Source of the DNA: Guillardia theta CCMP2712
Taxonomy: Eukaryota; Cryptophyceae; Pyrenomonadales; Geminigeraceae
Assembly (NCBI RefSeq): GCF_000315625.1
Contig: NW_005434663.1
Location: 473,025 to 537,024 of the forward strand
Direction of reading: 5' to 3'
Length of the DNA stretch: 64,000 nt
Part shown: one piece after another, positions 44,411 to 56,956 of the stretch
How the letters are laid out: each line of letters opens with the position of its first letter
Numbering within the stretch: position 1 is the first letter of the stretch
The notes under the pieces: model-generated
Databases searched by the model: none
Seen by the model: only the letters and a program-made list of their open reading frames with translations
What the model was told of the DNA's origin: nothing
Position numbers and translations under genes: made by a program

Positions 44411-47400
44411 ATGGTTGCCGAAATTCTGCAGGCTCAAAGTATATTCATCGAGCCCGATCTTAAGACGAAGGCCTCCATGATCGTCCCAAATGACATCGCG
44501 CTCTCAGTCTCTTCGTCTCCAGACTGTTTTGTCTCCCTTCATGATGTCTCTGTCGATTGTGAAGTTCACAATGACCTTCGCACGAGAATCTGCACTGGTA
44601 ACTCGAGCAATCAGGTCTTTATTCTTCAAAACATCAGCACAGTGTTTCAACCCGGCAGGCTCTGCCTTGTCTTGGGTCCCCCAAACTCGGGGAAAAGCAC
44701 TTTGCTGAGGCTAGTTTCCAAGAGACTAGATGACAACCTTCGGACAACAGGGCAGGTCTTATACAATGGCAAGGAGCTTTCAGATGACTTTGCTAGGTCG
44801 ATGATTGGTTATGTTCCTCAAGACGATATCCACTATCCTGTGCTGACCGTTGCTGAGACTCTAAGGTTTGCAGCCAAGAGCATGTTGCACAACGAGAGCG
44901 AAGAGGAGGTGGAAGAAAGATTGAACAAGGTGTTGACCCTGTTTGATCTGGTGGGATGCAAAGATACGCGAGTCGGGAATCATGAATCAAGAGGAATCTC
45001 CGGGGGAGAAAAGAAGCGCCTCACATGCGCGGAGCAAATGATTGTCGACCATCCCGTTGTTTGCATGGATGAGATCAGTACAGGGCTTGATTCGGCTGGT
45101 AAGTTTTTTAGAGCGGAATTTCTTTTCTAAGTCCTTTCCTTGTAGTCACGCAGAAGATCATCAGCGGGCTGCGCGATCTCTGCTATGATAAGAGAATGAC
45201 AGTGATCGTATCTCTGCTCCAGCCGAGCATCGAAATCTACAACATGTTTGACGACTTGTTGCTTCTGAGTGCCACAGGAAGGCTGTTATATCATGGTCCA
45301 ACAAACCAGGCCGCATCATACTTCGATACCCAGGGATTTGCTTGTCCCGAATACTTCGAATTCTCCCATTTCCTCGTCTCGCTCTGCACGCTGGATGCGC
45401 GAGAGGTGCTGAAGAGGAACAGCATCTTTGAGGGGTTGACTTCCTGCGACGAGCTGAGCCAGGCGTGGAGCTCGTCCGAGTACATGTCCGAGGTCATCAA
45501 CCCCTTGTTTGAGGTTGTTGAGGTCAGGAAAACTAGCGAGGAGCACGACCTGGAGCACGAGAGAGGTAGTTACACTCGCCCCCTGGTGTCGCTGTGGAAG
45601 ATGTTCTGGTTGAATCTTTACCGCCATAGAGATGTTCTCATCAGGGACCCTGTGTTCGTCAAGCAAAGATGCATACAGATGTCATTCCAGGGGATCATGT
45701 TAGGGACAATCTTCTGGAACGAGCAGCAGCACTACCTCAAGATCTCCGTCCTCTTCATAGCGAGCACCATGGTGATGATGGGGAATCTGGCAATGGTGGA
45801 GATTGTTGCGGCGAAGAAGAGGATCTACTGCATTCACCGGAACTGCAACCTGTTCTTCACGTCAATCTACGGGGTTACCGAGGCTCTGACAGAGGTGCCG
45901 CTGCATGCGGTTGAGGCCATCGCCTTCTCCTTCACCTTCTACTTCTTCATAGGGTTCTACCCGCAGTCTTTCCCTGTCTTCCTCCTCTGCATCTTCGTCG
46001 CAATCGTCATGTACACGACAGCATGGAAGTGCGTTGCTGCCGCGTTCCGCAACAGGTCGATCGCCATGACCGTCGTCCTCTCTATCTGCACGCTGTCCTT
46101 CTGCTACTCTGGCTTCTTAATCACCAAGGACTCCTTCCCCTCCTTTCTCGGTTGGATTTACTGGATCTTTCCCTTCCCTTTCGTTCTCCGCGCTCTGGCT
46201 ATCAACGAGTTCTCCTCCTCGGGGAAGAGCGGGCAGTACGACATGATCATTAACGACCACATACATCCAGCAGCAAGGTGGGGAGATATCTTTCTGATAG
46301 CGTCGGGCATCCCAGTCGACAAGATTTGGATAGGAGCGTGCTTCATCTACGTGGGGTCGCTCTTTGCTCTCTTCATCTTCCTCTACACAGTCAGCCTTGA
46401 GAGACAGAGGTTCAGCAGGCGGGCAGGAAGCTCGTTGCAGACACTTCTCTCCCGGGAGAAGGGCTGCATGCAGCTGGAAGCGCAGTTCTGCGAGGGGAAC
46501 AGGAGCTTCGACAACGCGCTAAGTGTCCTGGGGCATCCCCAGCTCCAGACTATGGCATGCTCTCTTGCTATCAAAAACCTCGGATTCACTCTACAGTCTC
46601 AACCCCCCCCATCCTCCTCCTCCTCCTCCTCCTCCTCCATGCTGCAAAGGTATCCGGTTCTCCTTCGGGACATCAATGCCATCTTTCGTCCTGGCACGGT
46701 GACGGCGCTGATGGGGAGCTCGGGAGCAGGGAAGACAACGTTGCTTGACGTGCTGGCGGGCAGGAAGACAACTGGGAAGACGAGCGGGGACATCCTTGTC
46801 AATGGGCATCCTCGCGAAATGGCATCCTTCTCCCGTCTGTGCGGGTACGTGGAGCAAGAGAACATGCAGTTCCCTTACGCCACCGTGAGAGAGTCCCTGC
46901 TGTTCTCGGCGAGCCTGCGGCTAGACTCCTCCGTGTCGGAGGAGGAGAGGGAGAGGATGGTGGAGGCAGTGATCGACCTGATCGAGCTCCGCCCCATCCT
47001 CGATGAAGTCATCGACCTGGAGCAGACGTCTCTGACCAACGAGCAGAGGAAGCGACTCTCCATCGCCGTGGAGATGATCGCCAACCCCTCCATCCTCTTC
47101 CTCGACGAGCCCACGTCCGGGCTGGACTCCCGCTCTGTGAGGAGAGTGATGAATACCATCAGGAGAATTGCATCCTGCGGCAAGACCGTCATCTGCACCA
47201 TCCACCAGCCGTCCTCGGAGGTGTTCAGCATGTTTGACGAGCTCCTCCTCCTCAATCACGGCGGCGTCGCTTTCTACGGGGACCTGGGCCCCACCAAGGA
47301 GAGCACAAGGACCAAGAGGACGTACAGGAGCGCGGGGAACGTTGTCAGCTTCTTCGAGCAGCTCTCGGAGCGAGTGCCGAAGTTGGAGGCAGGACAGAAC

Positions 47401-49229
47401 CCCGCGGACTACATCCTGCAGGTGACCAGCTCGGGCTCGGAGACTGGGAGGTCGATCGACTTCGTGGAGGAGTACAACAGGTCGGCGCTGAAGCAGGAGA
47501 ATCTCCGAAGGCTCGACGAGCTGCCACCCTCCGACAAGCTCGACCTCCAGCAGAGGAGTGCGAGCACTTTGCGGCAGCTGGCCGTGTGCTCGACGAGGTG
47601 GTTCAGGTACCACTGGAGGAACGTGACATACAACCGGACGAGGATCATCATCGCCATCTTCGTCTCGCTGCTGTTCTCGCTCAACATCAAGCATCTCCTG
47701 CTCCCCAGGGTGGAGGACGAGGCTTCTCTTCAGACCTTCGAGGGCTGCCTCTTCGCCGGCTTCTTCTTCCTCTGTGCAGGACAGGTCATCCTCTCGATCG
47801 GGGTGTTCGGAGACACGATGATGGTCTTCTACAAGGAGCAGGTCGATTTGATTGTTCTCCTCCTCCTCCTACTCCTACTCCTACTCCTACTCCTACTCCT
47901 ACTCCTACTCCTAACCTACTCCTACTCCTCCTGCTACTGCTACTGCTACTGCTACTGCTACTGCTACTGCTACTGCTACTACTCTTCCTTGTTCCCGCTC
48001 CGTCCCCTTCCTGCCTCCACTTCTCCCCCCCCTGCTCTCAGCTCCTTCCCGTCTCCTCCTCTTCTCCCTCATCGTCTGACATCATGGCAGTCGGTCTCGA
48101 TGTATTCACCTGCTGTGCACCTGATCTCCGAGACGATCGCCGAGGTCCCATGGATCATCGCCATCCTCATTATCCACATGATTGTCTTCTACCCTCTTGC
48201 CAACCTGTCGCCGCAGCCGCACGTGCTCGGCAACCACATCCTGGTCGCTCCCTTCTGAGCCCTCCCGCCTGTTCTCACTCCTCGCAGGCGATGTTTCTCT
48301 CCCTCCTCATGTTCACCAGCCTCGGGCAGATGATCTCCGTGCTGCTTCCCAGCACTAGGACTGCCTTCCTGGCCTCGGGCTTCTCCCTTGGTCTCCTCAA
48401 CCTGTACTCCACCTTCTTTCTCCCGGTCTGCAGCTCCAACTCCATCTTCAAGTTTCATCTGACTTGTTTCCTCCCTCCATCACTTTCTCTGCCTCCCTCT
48501 ATCCTCTACGTCTTGTCTTCTCTCCCTCGCCTGTCTCCTTTCCATTCCCCTGCAATCTCCATCTCCTCACCCCCTCCTCTCTCGTCTCTCCTCTTTCTCT
48601 CCTCTCCTCTCCTCTCCTCTCTTCTCTTCTCTTCTCTTCTCTTCTCTTCTCTTCTCTTCTCTTCTCTCCTTGTACAGGTCTCGTTCTTCCCCTGGCCCTG
48701 GAGGATCTTTGCCTATATCATCCCTACTCAATTTTGTCTGCGCGCAACGATGCCGAACCAGTTGTTCTGCTCTGTCTCCTGTATCCCCGACTTTGACCAG
48801 CCCAGCGTCTCCTGCCAGCACCACCAGGGCGAACCCTCTGCGGTCCACTCCTTGGATGGTATGGGTGGTGAGGGGCCTGGATGTAGCATCATAGAAGACA
48901 GGTGATGACATGGGGAGAGAGGAGAGGATACGAAAATGAACAGCAGGATCGGAGAGGGGGGAAGGGAGGAGGCAGAGTGGAAGCAGAGGACGCGATGTTG
49001 AAGCTGTTACAGGCGAATGCTCATCTTCTCGAGGATGGGAGAGGAATGGACGATGAGCAGGTTGGGGACACGAACGCCGCGGGTGACGGTGTGGGACATG
49101 TTCAGCCTCAAGAACGAGTACCGAGACAGGCAGGAGGGGATTTTCCTCCTCCTTCTTGCCGCCTACTTTCTTTTCTTCCGTCTCGTCACCCTGTACGGGC
49201 TTGCACGGCTGCGCCATATTAGGAGATGA
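44411..49229 (+). CDS. Full-size ABCG (PDR-type) transporter
   Basis: Exons 44411-45098, 45146-47841, 48091-48222, 48288-48425, then from 48678, with a last exon ending at 49227-49229. The layout is NBD1-TMD1-NBD2-TMD2, the reverse order typical of ABCG/PDR pumps. NBD1: Walker A GPPNSGKST, Q-loop GYVPQDD, signature SGGEKKR, then CMDEISTGLDSA. NBD2: GSSGAGKTTLLDVLAGRKT, GYVEQEN, FLDEPTSGLDSRS and CTIHQPS. The NBD2 signature position reads LTNEQRKRLSIAVE instead of VSGGQRKR, a degenerate LSGGQ. TMD2 reads MVFYKEQ joined to SVSMYSPAVHLISETIAEVP, SLGQMISVLLPSTRTAF and FFPWPWRIFAYIIPTQFC. The C-terminus WDMFSLKNEYRDRQEGIFLL then RLVTLYGLARLRHIRR is typical. A polySer stretch precedes NBD2. Such pumps export lipids, hormones or xenobiotics; the substrate is unknown. 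Exons after 48866 are only partly resolved. Confidence 0.88.
47855..47990. repeat. CTCCTA/CTACTG microsatellites inside an ABC transporter intron
   Basis: CTCCTCCTACTCCTACTCCT units (47860-47930) then CTACTGCTACTG units (47931-47985) lie within the intron 47842-48090. Confidence 0.92.
48590..48675. repeat. TCTCC/TTCTC microsatellite in an ABC transporter intron
   Basis: Runs of CTCTCCTCTC and TCTTCTCTTC immediately before the CAG acceptor at 48677, acting as a very long polypyrimidine tract. Confidence 0.9.
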
Positions 49230-49379
49230 TCGGGAGAGGAGGAGGAGGAGGAGGAGGACTGTAGATTCGTGGTTGTCTGCGTGTCATTCTTGTTCCCTTG
49301 CTACTTTACTCTATTCTTGCTTCACCTGGTTGTTTCACTTCTCCCCTTCTACACTTGTACTATTTGCTCCATCACGGCG

Positions 49380-51063
49380 TCATAAACAAGTGAAGCCTGT
49401 AACGCCTTTCAGCATCCTTTCACCCTGGCGCTCAATGCTCTTCCTGCCTTCTTCTCTCCCTCCCTCCCTCCTTTCCTCTCCTTCCTCCTCATCCCCATCT
49501 CTTGCCTTCCGTCCCCTCACCTTGTCTGTCACAGCGCTGCTGCTGTCGGAGGAAGAGGCAGATTCCGTCTCGATGAGACATTTGTCGGCATCAATGTGAA
49601 CCTGGGAATCAAATATCAAAAACATCTCAATCATCTCATTCATCCTTTCATTCATGATTGCATCTGTCATCTTGATCGCCAATTTCTCCATCATCGGTCT
49701 CTCACCTGTATTTGCAGACTTGCGATCTTGATCGTCAACCTCTCTTTCGACGACTTTCCGCTCGACACCATCTACATGAGCATCAGACGTGACCGATCCA
49801 ACCCTTGAAATCATCATTTTCATGTCAAATGTCTCCCATGTTGTCACATTTTTCCCATCTTGTCACGTCTTCTCTCACCTCACAGTCTTCGATCCCTCTT
49901 CTTTGCAACGACGACACCAGCGCCACAGGCCTGACGCTGCCATAGATGACGTTCTTCCACCAGCAGTCACTCTCCCCCCGGGTCAAGTCCATTCAATCTC
50001 GTCACCTCGAAGATGACGTCGCCGTCGGCTTTCACGCCGTTTTCAACCTTCATGTTGGACCGCAAAGTCTTGAGCGTCTTCACCCCATCTTGCTCTTGCA
50101 GGTTGCAGTTCACTCTAGCGACCAGCACGTCTCCGACACTCTTCACTTTCATCTGCCGTATGGATCATCTCTTGCAAACAAGACACGAAACTGATTGTTT
50201 GGCAACATCCATGTCTTCATACAGCTAGTGACACGTTCAGTAATGTCTTGCCTGCATCGCGAGATCCACTTCCATCAGCATGGGGATGACAGATGAAGGA
50301 ATCTGGACTGTGACAGTAGACCTGGGCGGAGTCAAGAAGGCCGGATCAGCGAGTTGCTTGCGCAAAGGAACAAGAGGGGAACGATATAGAAAGCCACCAA
50401 TGAGAAGGATGCGAGAATAGCCAGCACAGGGTGGGTTTCAATTGAGCAACAAGGTGACAGGACCACAAGGAAGAGTTGAGGAAGAAGAGGAGGGAGCAGG
50501 AGGAGGGGAGAGAAGGACGAGGAGAGGAGGGGAGGAGGGGAGGAGGATTCTTGTCCTACAGGCAGCCCCAGTAGTTGCTGAAGGAATTCGAAGGGTCGGC
50601 AGGCATCCAGTAGCCAGGAGTGACGCTCGACTGAACGCTGTGATTGTGTTAGTGTGAACGAAGAGCAGCGGCGAGGCGATGGGGGAAGGGGAGGAAAGAC
50701 AGGGAAAGGTTCCAGGGGAGAGAGGAATCGAGGAGTGTGCTGGGAGTGTGCTGGGAGTGTGCTGGGAGTGGCTAACTTGAGGTGTTGGAGGACACTTTGC
50801 GCCTGTGGACAAGAGGGTCAGGCCTCCTACTCCTTCCCAGCTCCAGCATCGGCTCGCCTGAGCGGGAGTGAGACGGGAGTCGAGCGGGGCAAACATGATC
50901 TGCATATAGAGAGGGTGGTGAGGAGCGAGTAGACCCCTGGATGAGCGTCAGATAACAGACGAGGTCTCAAGGTTGACTGACCAGCCGTTGGCGTCGCTTC
51001 TCGTCTTATTCCAATGATTGTCCGTGAGAATCAGAGCGTTCTCGGCCTTCTGCCCCCACCTGA

Positions 51064-51094
<31 letters not shown>

Positions 51095-53010
51095 AGATAA
51101 GTGGGAGTTGAGGAGGCAAGAAAAAGTAGGACGAATAGGAGGAAGAGCAGGAGAAGCAGGAGAATCAACGGCACAGCAACAAGATTGCTTGACCTCACCG
51201 CTTGAGGAAATGTAGGCATGGACCGAACCTTAGAGAAGGATGGCCTGCAAGGACCTGGAGGGTCGGGATAAGTGTGATGGGAGACCAGAGGGAAAGGAAG
51301 AAGACAACAGAACCAGGCAGGGCTCGCGATAAGTAGAAGTGGGGGGCTGGGTCGGCATGTTGGTGGTTGTGGTGGAGCTGGAAGAGCTCCTGAGGTCATG
51401 AACGTCCGAGATGATGTGCAAGCGAGAGTTCTTGAAAAATGAAGTCACTGCAAGACGACAAGAAGAGATGGGATGCGATGACTTGCAGCAGAGAGAGAGG
51501 AGGATCGAAGAAGGAGAAGGGAGGAAGGAGGGGGAAAGGAGGAGAAGATCGAAGAGAGGAGAGGAGAAAATGAGGAGAAGGGGAGCAGACGAGATCATCA
51601 CCTGCAGCATCGACTGATGAACGAAGGGGCTGTCAATCCTCCCCTCCCTCTCCCTCCTCGTTGCGTCGAAGGTCTGGACCCATTCGGAGAGGATCTCAAG
51701 GTAGCCAATAAGGGAGTTTGCGGTGGGAGAGATGAGGTAGATCGGGGCGTTCTGGGAACGTGGGTCAGAGCAGGGAGCAGGGAGCAGGCAGCCGGGAGAG
51801 GTAGCTCACCATGCCCGAGACTCCAAAGTCAGGGCACCACATTGACAGTGCTTCCAACAGGTCGAGGGACGTTCCGCCTAGCGTGATCTGCCATCAGGTC
51901 AGGCTGGGCCCGGGGCCCTCCCGCCCTCCTCACCGGCATCAGCACGTTCCCGCCCTTCTGCAACGTGTTCTGGATCGCCTGCCCGATATCCCTGAAGGGC
52001 CACGCGGGAGGAGGAGGCTGGGTGACGCTCATGCCGGCCGGGGTGACCAGGCGATCGCTGGGGAGGAGGTCCCCGAAGATGGCGACGTTGACGTTCCTGC
52101 ACACGAGTCAGCCCTGACGTTCTCGGGACATGTCGCTGCGTACCTCAAGCTATCAAACCGAGGCGGAAGGGGAGTCCTAAGGGGAAAACCCATGGAGCAT
52201 GCTCCGATCAAGGCAACCCTAGAAGCCGGTCAGTGTTGCCCTTCCCCCCCGCACATGCTCGTCACTTGCACTGTGGCTTCGAGAGCAACCAGAAGGAGGA
52301 GCCGAGGCAGTAGCCTGAGGGGTAGGGGGTGATCGCATATCCCTCCGACAGCGCCAGGGATTGTCCAAAATTCAAGCGCTTGACCCGGCTCATGCAGGAC
52401 TCAACCTGCTGGGCAGTGTAGGGATCCCGTCCTGGCCCCATCTCAACAGATCCAGGCCCTTTGTACCATTCTCCTTCTCCTCCTTCAGACATCCCAGAGG
52501 AACCGAAGGAGCTCGTCGAGATGTACTGCGTCAGCTCCATCATCATCAGCTTTCCGATCTCAGCAGTAGGCTCGGTGGCGATGACGGTCCCTTGGAACTT
52601 GGCTGATCCCTCGGTGAAGTAGGGCAGCCCGAGCATGTTGTGCGAGGTTGTGATGACAACATAGTCGACTGTCGATGGATCCACTGCTCCGAGCTGAGAC
52701 AAACAAGCGAACTGGTCACTCCTTCCCCCCCCCCTCCACAAGCCTTGCCTTACCTGAGCGGTGTGCAGCAGGCCTGAGGTAGAGGCTGCGCCGTTCACAC
52801 GGACGTTGCCAGAACCATAAGCAACGGGAAAGAACTTGAGGCCCTGAGGCTCAAGAGGACAATCCAACAGGATGCGAGGCCCTTGAAGAGTGAAAGTCAA
52901 AGATGCGGGATGCAATGATTTCAGAGCAAGCTCATACCTGGTTGAACATCGATCAAGAGACAAGACGATGAGGGGCAGAGCCCGAGACATGTAACTTCCA
53001 CGGTCGCCAT
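49380..53010 (-). CDS. INTS9: Integrator complex subunit 9 (metallo-beta-lactamase/beta-CASP fold, inactive)
   Basis: The start at 53010 gives MATVEVTCLGLCPSSSCLLI then DVQPGPRILLDCPLE across an intron. Later exons read LGAVDPSTVDYVVITTSHNM then LGLPYFTE, and FQGTVIATEPTAEIGKLMMM, ending that exon with SEGYAITPYPSGYCLGSSFW. These are the INTS9/RC-74 landmarks: the metal-binding HxHxDH loop is replaced by TTSHNMLGLPY, so the subunit is catalytically dead and pairs with INTS11. The beta-CASP part continues in NVAIFGDLLPSDRL, TLQKGGNVLMPV, NAPIYLISPTANSLIGYLEI and FAPLDSRLTPAQA. C-terminal exons down to about 50000 (MKVKSVGDVLVARVNCN, VKADGDVIFEVTRLN) fit a dimerisation domain. The last exon and the acidic tail ending at 49380 are less certain. 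Integrator processes snRNAs and terminates paused transcription in the nucleus. Confidence 0.8.
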
Positions 53011-53482
53011 TTCTCACTCCATGACCATAGGTGGCAAAATGAACGAGAGGCCGTATGTCGACTGTGAACCACGACAGAGGGAGGGCGAGGTAGGAGCTAG
53101 GCACACGTGAGGAATCCAAGGAGGAAGAGAGGAGGGAGGAGGGAGGAGGGAGGAGGAGTGACAAGGATCAGGGATCAGGGATCAGGGATCAGGAGGCAAT
53201 GACTCGATGATTCAAGTCCGCACGCGACAACTCCGGCATGCCGGAAAGCGACGCCATGGCAGAGAGGGAGTTGGTGAGTCCGCCTCAGACATCACCCTAC
53301 CCTGTCGAACAAAAGGAGAACAGGGTGGTCTGTTTGTCGTACCTGGGTGGGTGGGGACAGGTATAAACACTTATAGAGGGGTGGTATGGACTCAAAGGGG
53401 GGGTACATTCTCAGCTGAAATACAGGTTAGGGTACAGAAGAAGGGTAGGGTAGGGTGGTTGTTGACGGATCCCCCGATAGTC

Positions 53483-56331
53483 ATGGCTCGAGTGAAACCT
53501 GGCCCCTCCTCCTCCTCCTGCGTCGCCTTCCTAACCTCAATCTCGCCCTTATCTCCATCCTCGCCTCCGTTGTCAGCTAGATCGTCCTCCTCGTCCTCAT
53601 CACGCCTCTCCCCCTCTCCCTGTCCCTCTTCGGCTTCAGCCTTCCTGCCTTCGATTCCCAAGAAACCTTCAAATTCCGTTTGTTCATGTTATTTCGTTCA
53701 ACCTCGGATCTTAGCACGATCCCCTTGTTACCGATCCTCTGTACTAGCTCATCACTTGTCTTCTTACTCTCTCATGCGAACTTCATCTGTGCCATTGTGG
53801 TTCAGGTGTGATTCTACACTCCCAAACATGGGCCCTCGATCAGCAAGTCCGTACGTTCCTTGCAGCCTTCCCCCCGAGGACCAACATCTCCCTGCACCTT
53901 CTTTGTTACCCGATTTCAAGCTGTCGCAAAGCACTCTGCAATCACTCGCACAGAGGCGTTTCACTTCCATGCCGCCAAGGCCAAGTGTGCGGCTTCGTCC
54001 GATGTTTCGCATTCCATGGGATGTTGATGTGCTGAGGAGAAGTCGAAGTGAAGCTTTCAGTGACTTCCATACCGAGATTTCTCATAGGGGACGAGAAGGA
54101 CAAATGGAATGTCGTGTATGCTCCACTGCTTGTTTCGATGCTCCTCTTGTGAACAATAAGAGCCAGGGGGAGGGTGAAAGGCAGAAGGATTCTTCTTTTG
54201 TTGGCCTCGTTTTCGGAGCCATCGTAATCGTCATGCTTGATGTAAGAAGAAGTTTATGCGAAGAAGAGCAGAGTCCTCCGCAAGGACAGCTGATGAGCAA
54301 AGACAGCATCGAGAAGATTGCAACGCTGATCAATGCACTTGTTGACATGGACTACTTCACGGAAGAGGAGGAGCAGGAGATATTCGAGCATGCTGTCACG
54401 ATGGTTCTGCAGGAAATAGAAAGAATTCTCCCACCTCCAGTGTTGCGATTGGTGATTCACTCAGATGATAAGGATGGGATTGATGAAGAGCATGCCGAGA
54501 GCATGAAGTGAGCATTCTATCTTGCTTCTCGTGATTGCTGTTAGGTGACTTGCTTGCTCTCAAGGTCGAGGCTGATTGAGTTTGTGAAGTGGAACATCAA
54601 AATTCCATACTTGGATGCGACTGACGAGGCCAGGGTTGTGACTGCTGTCTGCGCGGTAATCGTTGAGAGTCTGAAGAAAGGAAAGTCGTTCAAGAACGGT
54701 TTGCTTCCGAATACAAGAAAATATCTCCTTGATGGGATTTCTCTCAGTTGTTGAGCCCGTCAACAGCGGAGAGCTGATCATGGACGTCTTTGTGAAAGGA
54801 AGTGTTGGCCTCTTAGACAGGTTTGCTGACTCGTATACATCTGCTGCCTGACGATTTACAGTGCAAATAAAAAGCAATTCGTCGAAACCATTTGCGAGGA
54901 TCTCCAGATCCCGTTCGTCCCTGATCGACTTAAGACTTGGCTGGTGAGAAATGTTGGATGTACACATTACTTTACAAGGTTTCTTCAAGGTGGGCATGAT
55001 GGTGGAGGCGGTTGGTGAAGTCTTTGAAGCTTCCATCCTTGCTGTCTACCAGAACAGAATCTCGGAGGCGTATGACTGGTGAGCATGAAGTCTGGTCGTA
55101 GAGTCTAGAGTTTCTCAAAGTCCCGCGCTGAAGGGCTGCGGATCGAGTGGCAGACGCAAAGGAGTCGGAGGCATTCAAACTTTTGAGACAACAACGACCA
55201 TGTATGCTCGAAAGCGTTTGAAGCCACGCGAGATCTTTTGGTGAAAAATTTACAGATTCTCGATGGAGCTGGTTAGGTAACAGAATATCTGCCAAGGAAT
55301 ATGTCGACAAGGTGTTTGTGCCTCTTTGAGAGCTCCTATGATAATCCAATATGACTCGCCATCTCGGTGGGAATCAGCTCCCGGCATTTGACCAGGGAAA
55401 GCTTTTCGTAGATGGCCAGCTTGAATTGCCATATGTGAGGCTCTCAGATCGCTAGATGAATCGAGTTTTGATGCAGTCATTTCATGCTTCCAGCGATCAG
55501 AAGCTAAGTTTGGTGAAGAAGTGAGAGACTGCCTGGTGAATGAGCTCAACGAGAAGATCAATGTGATAGGGTCGTCGATCTACCTACAGATTGCCGTACA
55601 GCTGACGTTGTTGCAGGTGGGTATGCGACAAGTTCGAAGAGTGGGAAGGCATACTGATTCGAAACATTGTGGACCTTACTTTAATGGAGGTAATCTCAAT
55701 ACCTCCCATAGATCCCGTGATGCCAATTTCATTTCAGAGCATGGACATGGAGAAAATGGAGGGATCCGTCGCCTACTTGTGCAAAGAAAACTTTGGTAAA
55801 AGATATGCTTGTGTATGCGAAGGGAGAAGAAGTATTGATATCTCGTCTTTGCCTTCCAGGCTGTACGTATCCCTGCTTCAATTATGCTTCTTCTACTGAC
55901 GCACAAGACAATTGCTGCACCTCATCCAATCAGTCGCGATAGGATATGAATGGTTTGAAGCTTTTCGAGCAGAGGAGGTAAGTTTGCTCCTTCTTCCGCC
56001 TGAGGGATCCCTCACTATGATGAAAGCTTCCTTGCCCCTACGGATGGGATCCCCTGCACTGGTATTGGGAGCTAGCTAAGGTTATCGCTACTATCATGTC
56101 ATGTGCTGCACATGACGGAGTCTCCTCACTAACACGTTTTGCTGGCTGTTGAACAGGAATTTGCTGTCAGGGACATGAAATTGGTGAAAGAGTTCAAGAA
56201 ACCAGAAGGAGGCAGGTCAGTCCCGTTGTGCGTTGGTTTGAACTTCTTTGATACGGGAGAAACTCAGAGTCATGTCATCCGAGAAGAGAAAGGCTAGCAA
56301 ACATGTTGTGTTCAACCTCTTCACGCGCTGA
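53483..56331 (+). CDS. Unknown protein, Ser/Pro-rich N-terminus, many exons
   Basis: The first large exon runs from ATG 53483 (chosen over 53207 because a GGGGTA-type cluster at 53325-53460 precedes it) to a donor near 54509. The N-terminus is Ser/Pro-rich and basic, like a transit peptide. Then come a possible membrane segment (SFVGLVFGAIVIVMLDV) and an alpha-helical domain: SKDSIEKIATLINALVDMDY, QEIFEHAVTMVLQEIERILP. Following exons give RLIEFVKWNIKIPYLDATDE, AVCAVIVESLKKGKSF, VNSGELIMDVFVKGSVGLLD and NKKQFVETICEDLQIPFVPD. Later exons include VISCFQRSEAKFGEEVRDCL, WVCDKFEEWEGILIRNIVDL and, last, EFAVRDMKLVKEFKKPEGGR joined to VMSSEKRKASKH, with TGA at 56329-56331. I do not recognise the family. 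Junctions between 55080 and 55620 are not all solved. Confidence 0.55.
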
Positions 56332-56956
56332 GAGCAATCTCGTAATGGACAATAATGTACTGTCTGATCAAAGTCTGCAATGAGAATGACTCTCTACCTC
56401 GCTGTCACTCGGCCTGACCGTCCGACACCCACTTAGAGTTTGCCGTGTACTGCCGATGTTTTCTGTCTCCCTTTCCTCCTCTTCTTCCATCCTGCCTCGA
56501 CCCGGCTCTCCCCTCCTCCCTGCTGAGCTCTCTTGTATGCCCCCTTTCCTTCTAGGGTTTTTTGGGCCTCCGATTGCTCGACAGTAGTCAACCTGTTTCA
56601 ACGGACGAAATGACCCCTACCCCATAGTTCGTCTCGCACTGGTAACATTTTTCTCATTTGGAGTGGTCGAAGGTAGGGTAGCACGGTAGAGGGGACGTTT
56701 TGTGCCCGGAGAGCGTGGACTTTTCAGGTACGGTAGGGTCATCGCAGTACCCGTGTTTTTAACGTATAACAAGGGGGTGATTGTATTTTTTCTCGGCGCG
56801 AGGTAGGGGTTTGACAGGCTAGTAAAGCCGAACGGTAGTCCTGACCAACAAACTCGACAGTAGCGAGCACGGACAACGTGGGTCTCTGAAACTGAGCTCG
56901 AGATGCATGCTTAGAGGTACCAGAAAGAGTAGGAGAGGATCAAGAGAGCATTGTAG
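56332..56956. promoter_or_regulatory. Intergenic with GGTAGGGT/TACCCC cluster before the 56957 gene
   Basis: 56605-56830 contains CCCCTACCCC, AAGGTAGGGTAG, GGTACGGTAGGGTC, AGGGGGTGA and GAGGTAGGGG words, ending about 120 bp before the next start codon. 56332-56600 shows nothing recognisable. Confidence 0.4.

Noticed and set aside
47586-48905. A 439-codon plus-strand frame overlapping the ABC transporter
   Set aside because: It is an off-frame reading of NBD2/TMD2 exons and the repeat-filled introns; the transporter frame carries the conserved motifs.
53011-53164. N-terminal extension of the INTS9 frame to 53164
   Set aside because: The upstream residues are low-complexity Leu/Ser/Pro; splicing from the ATG at 53010 gives a better family match.
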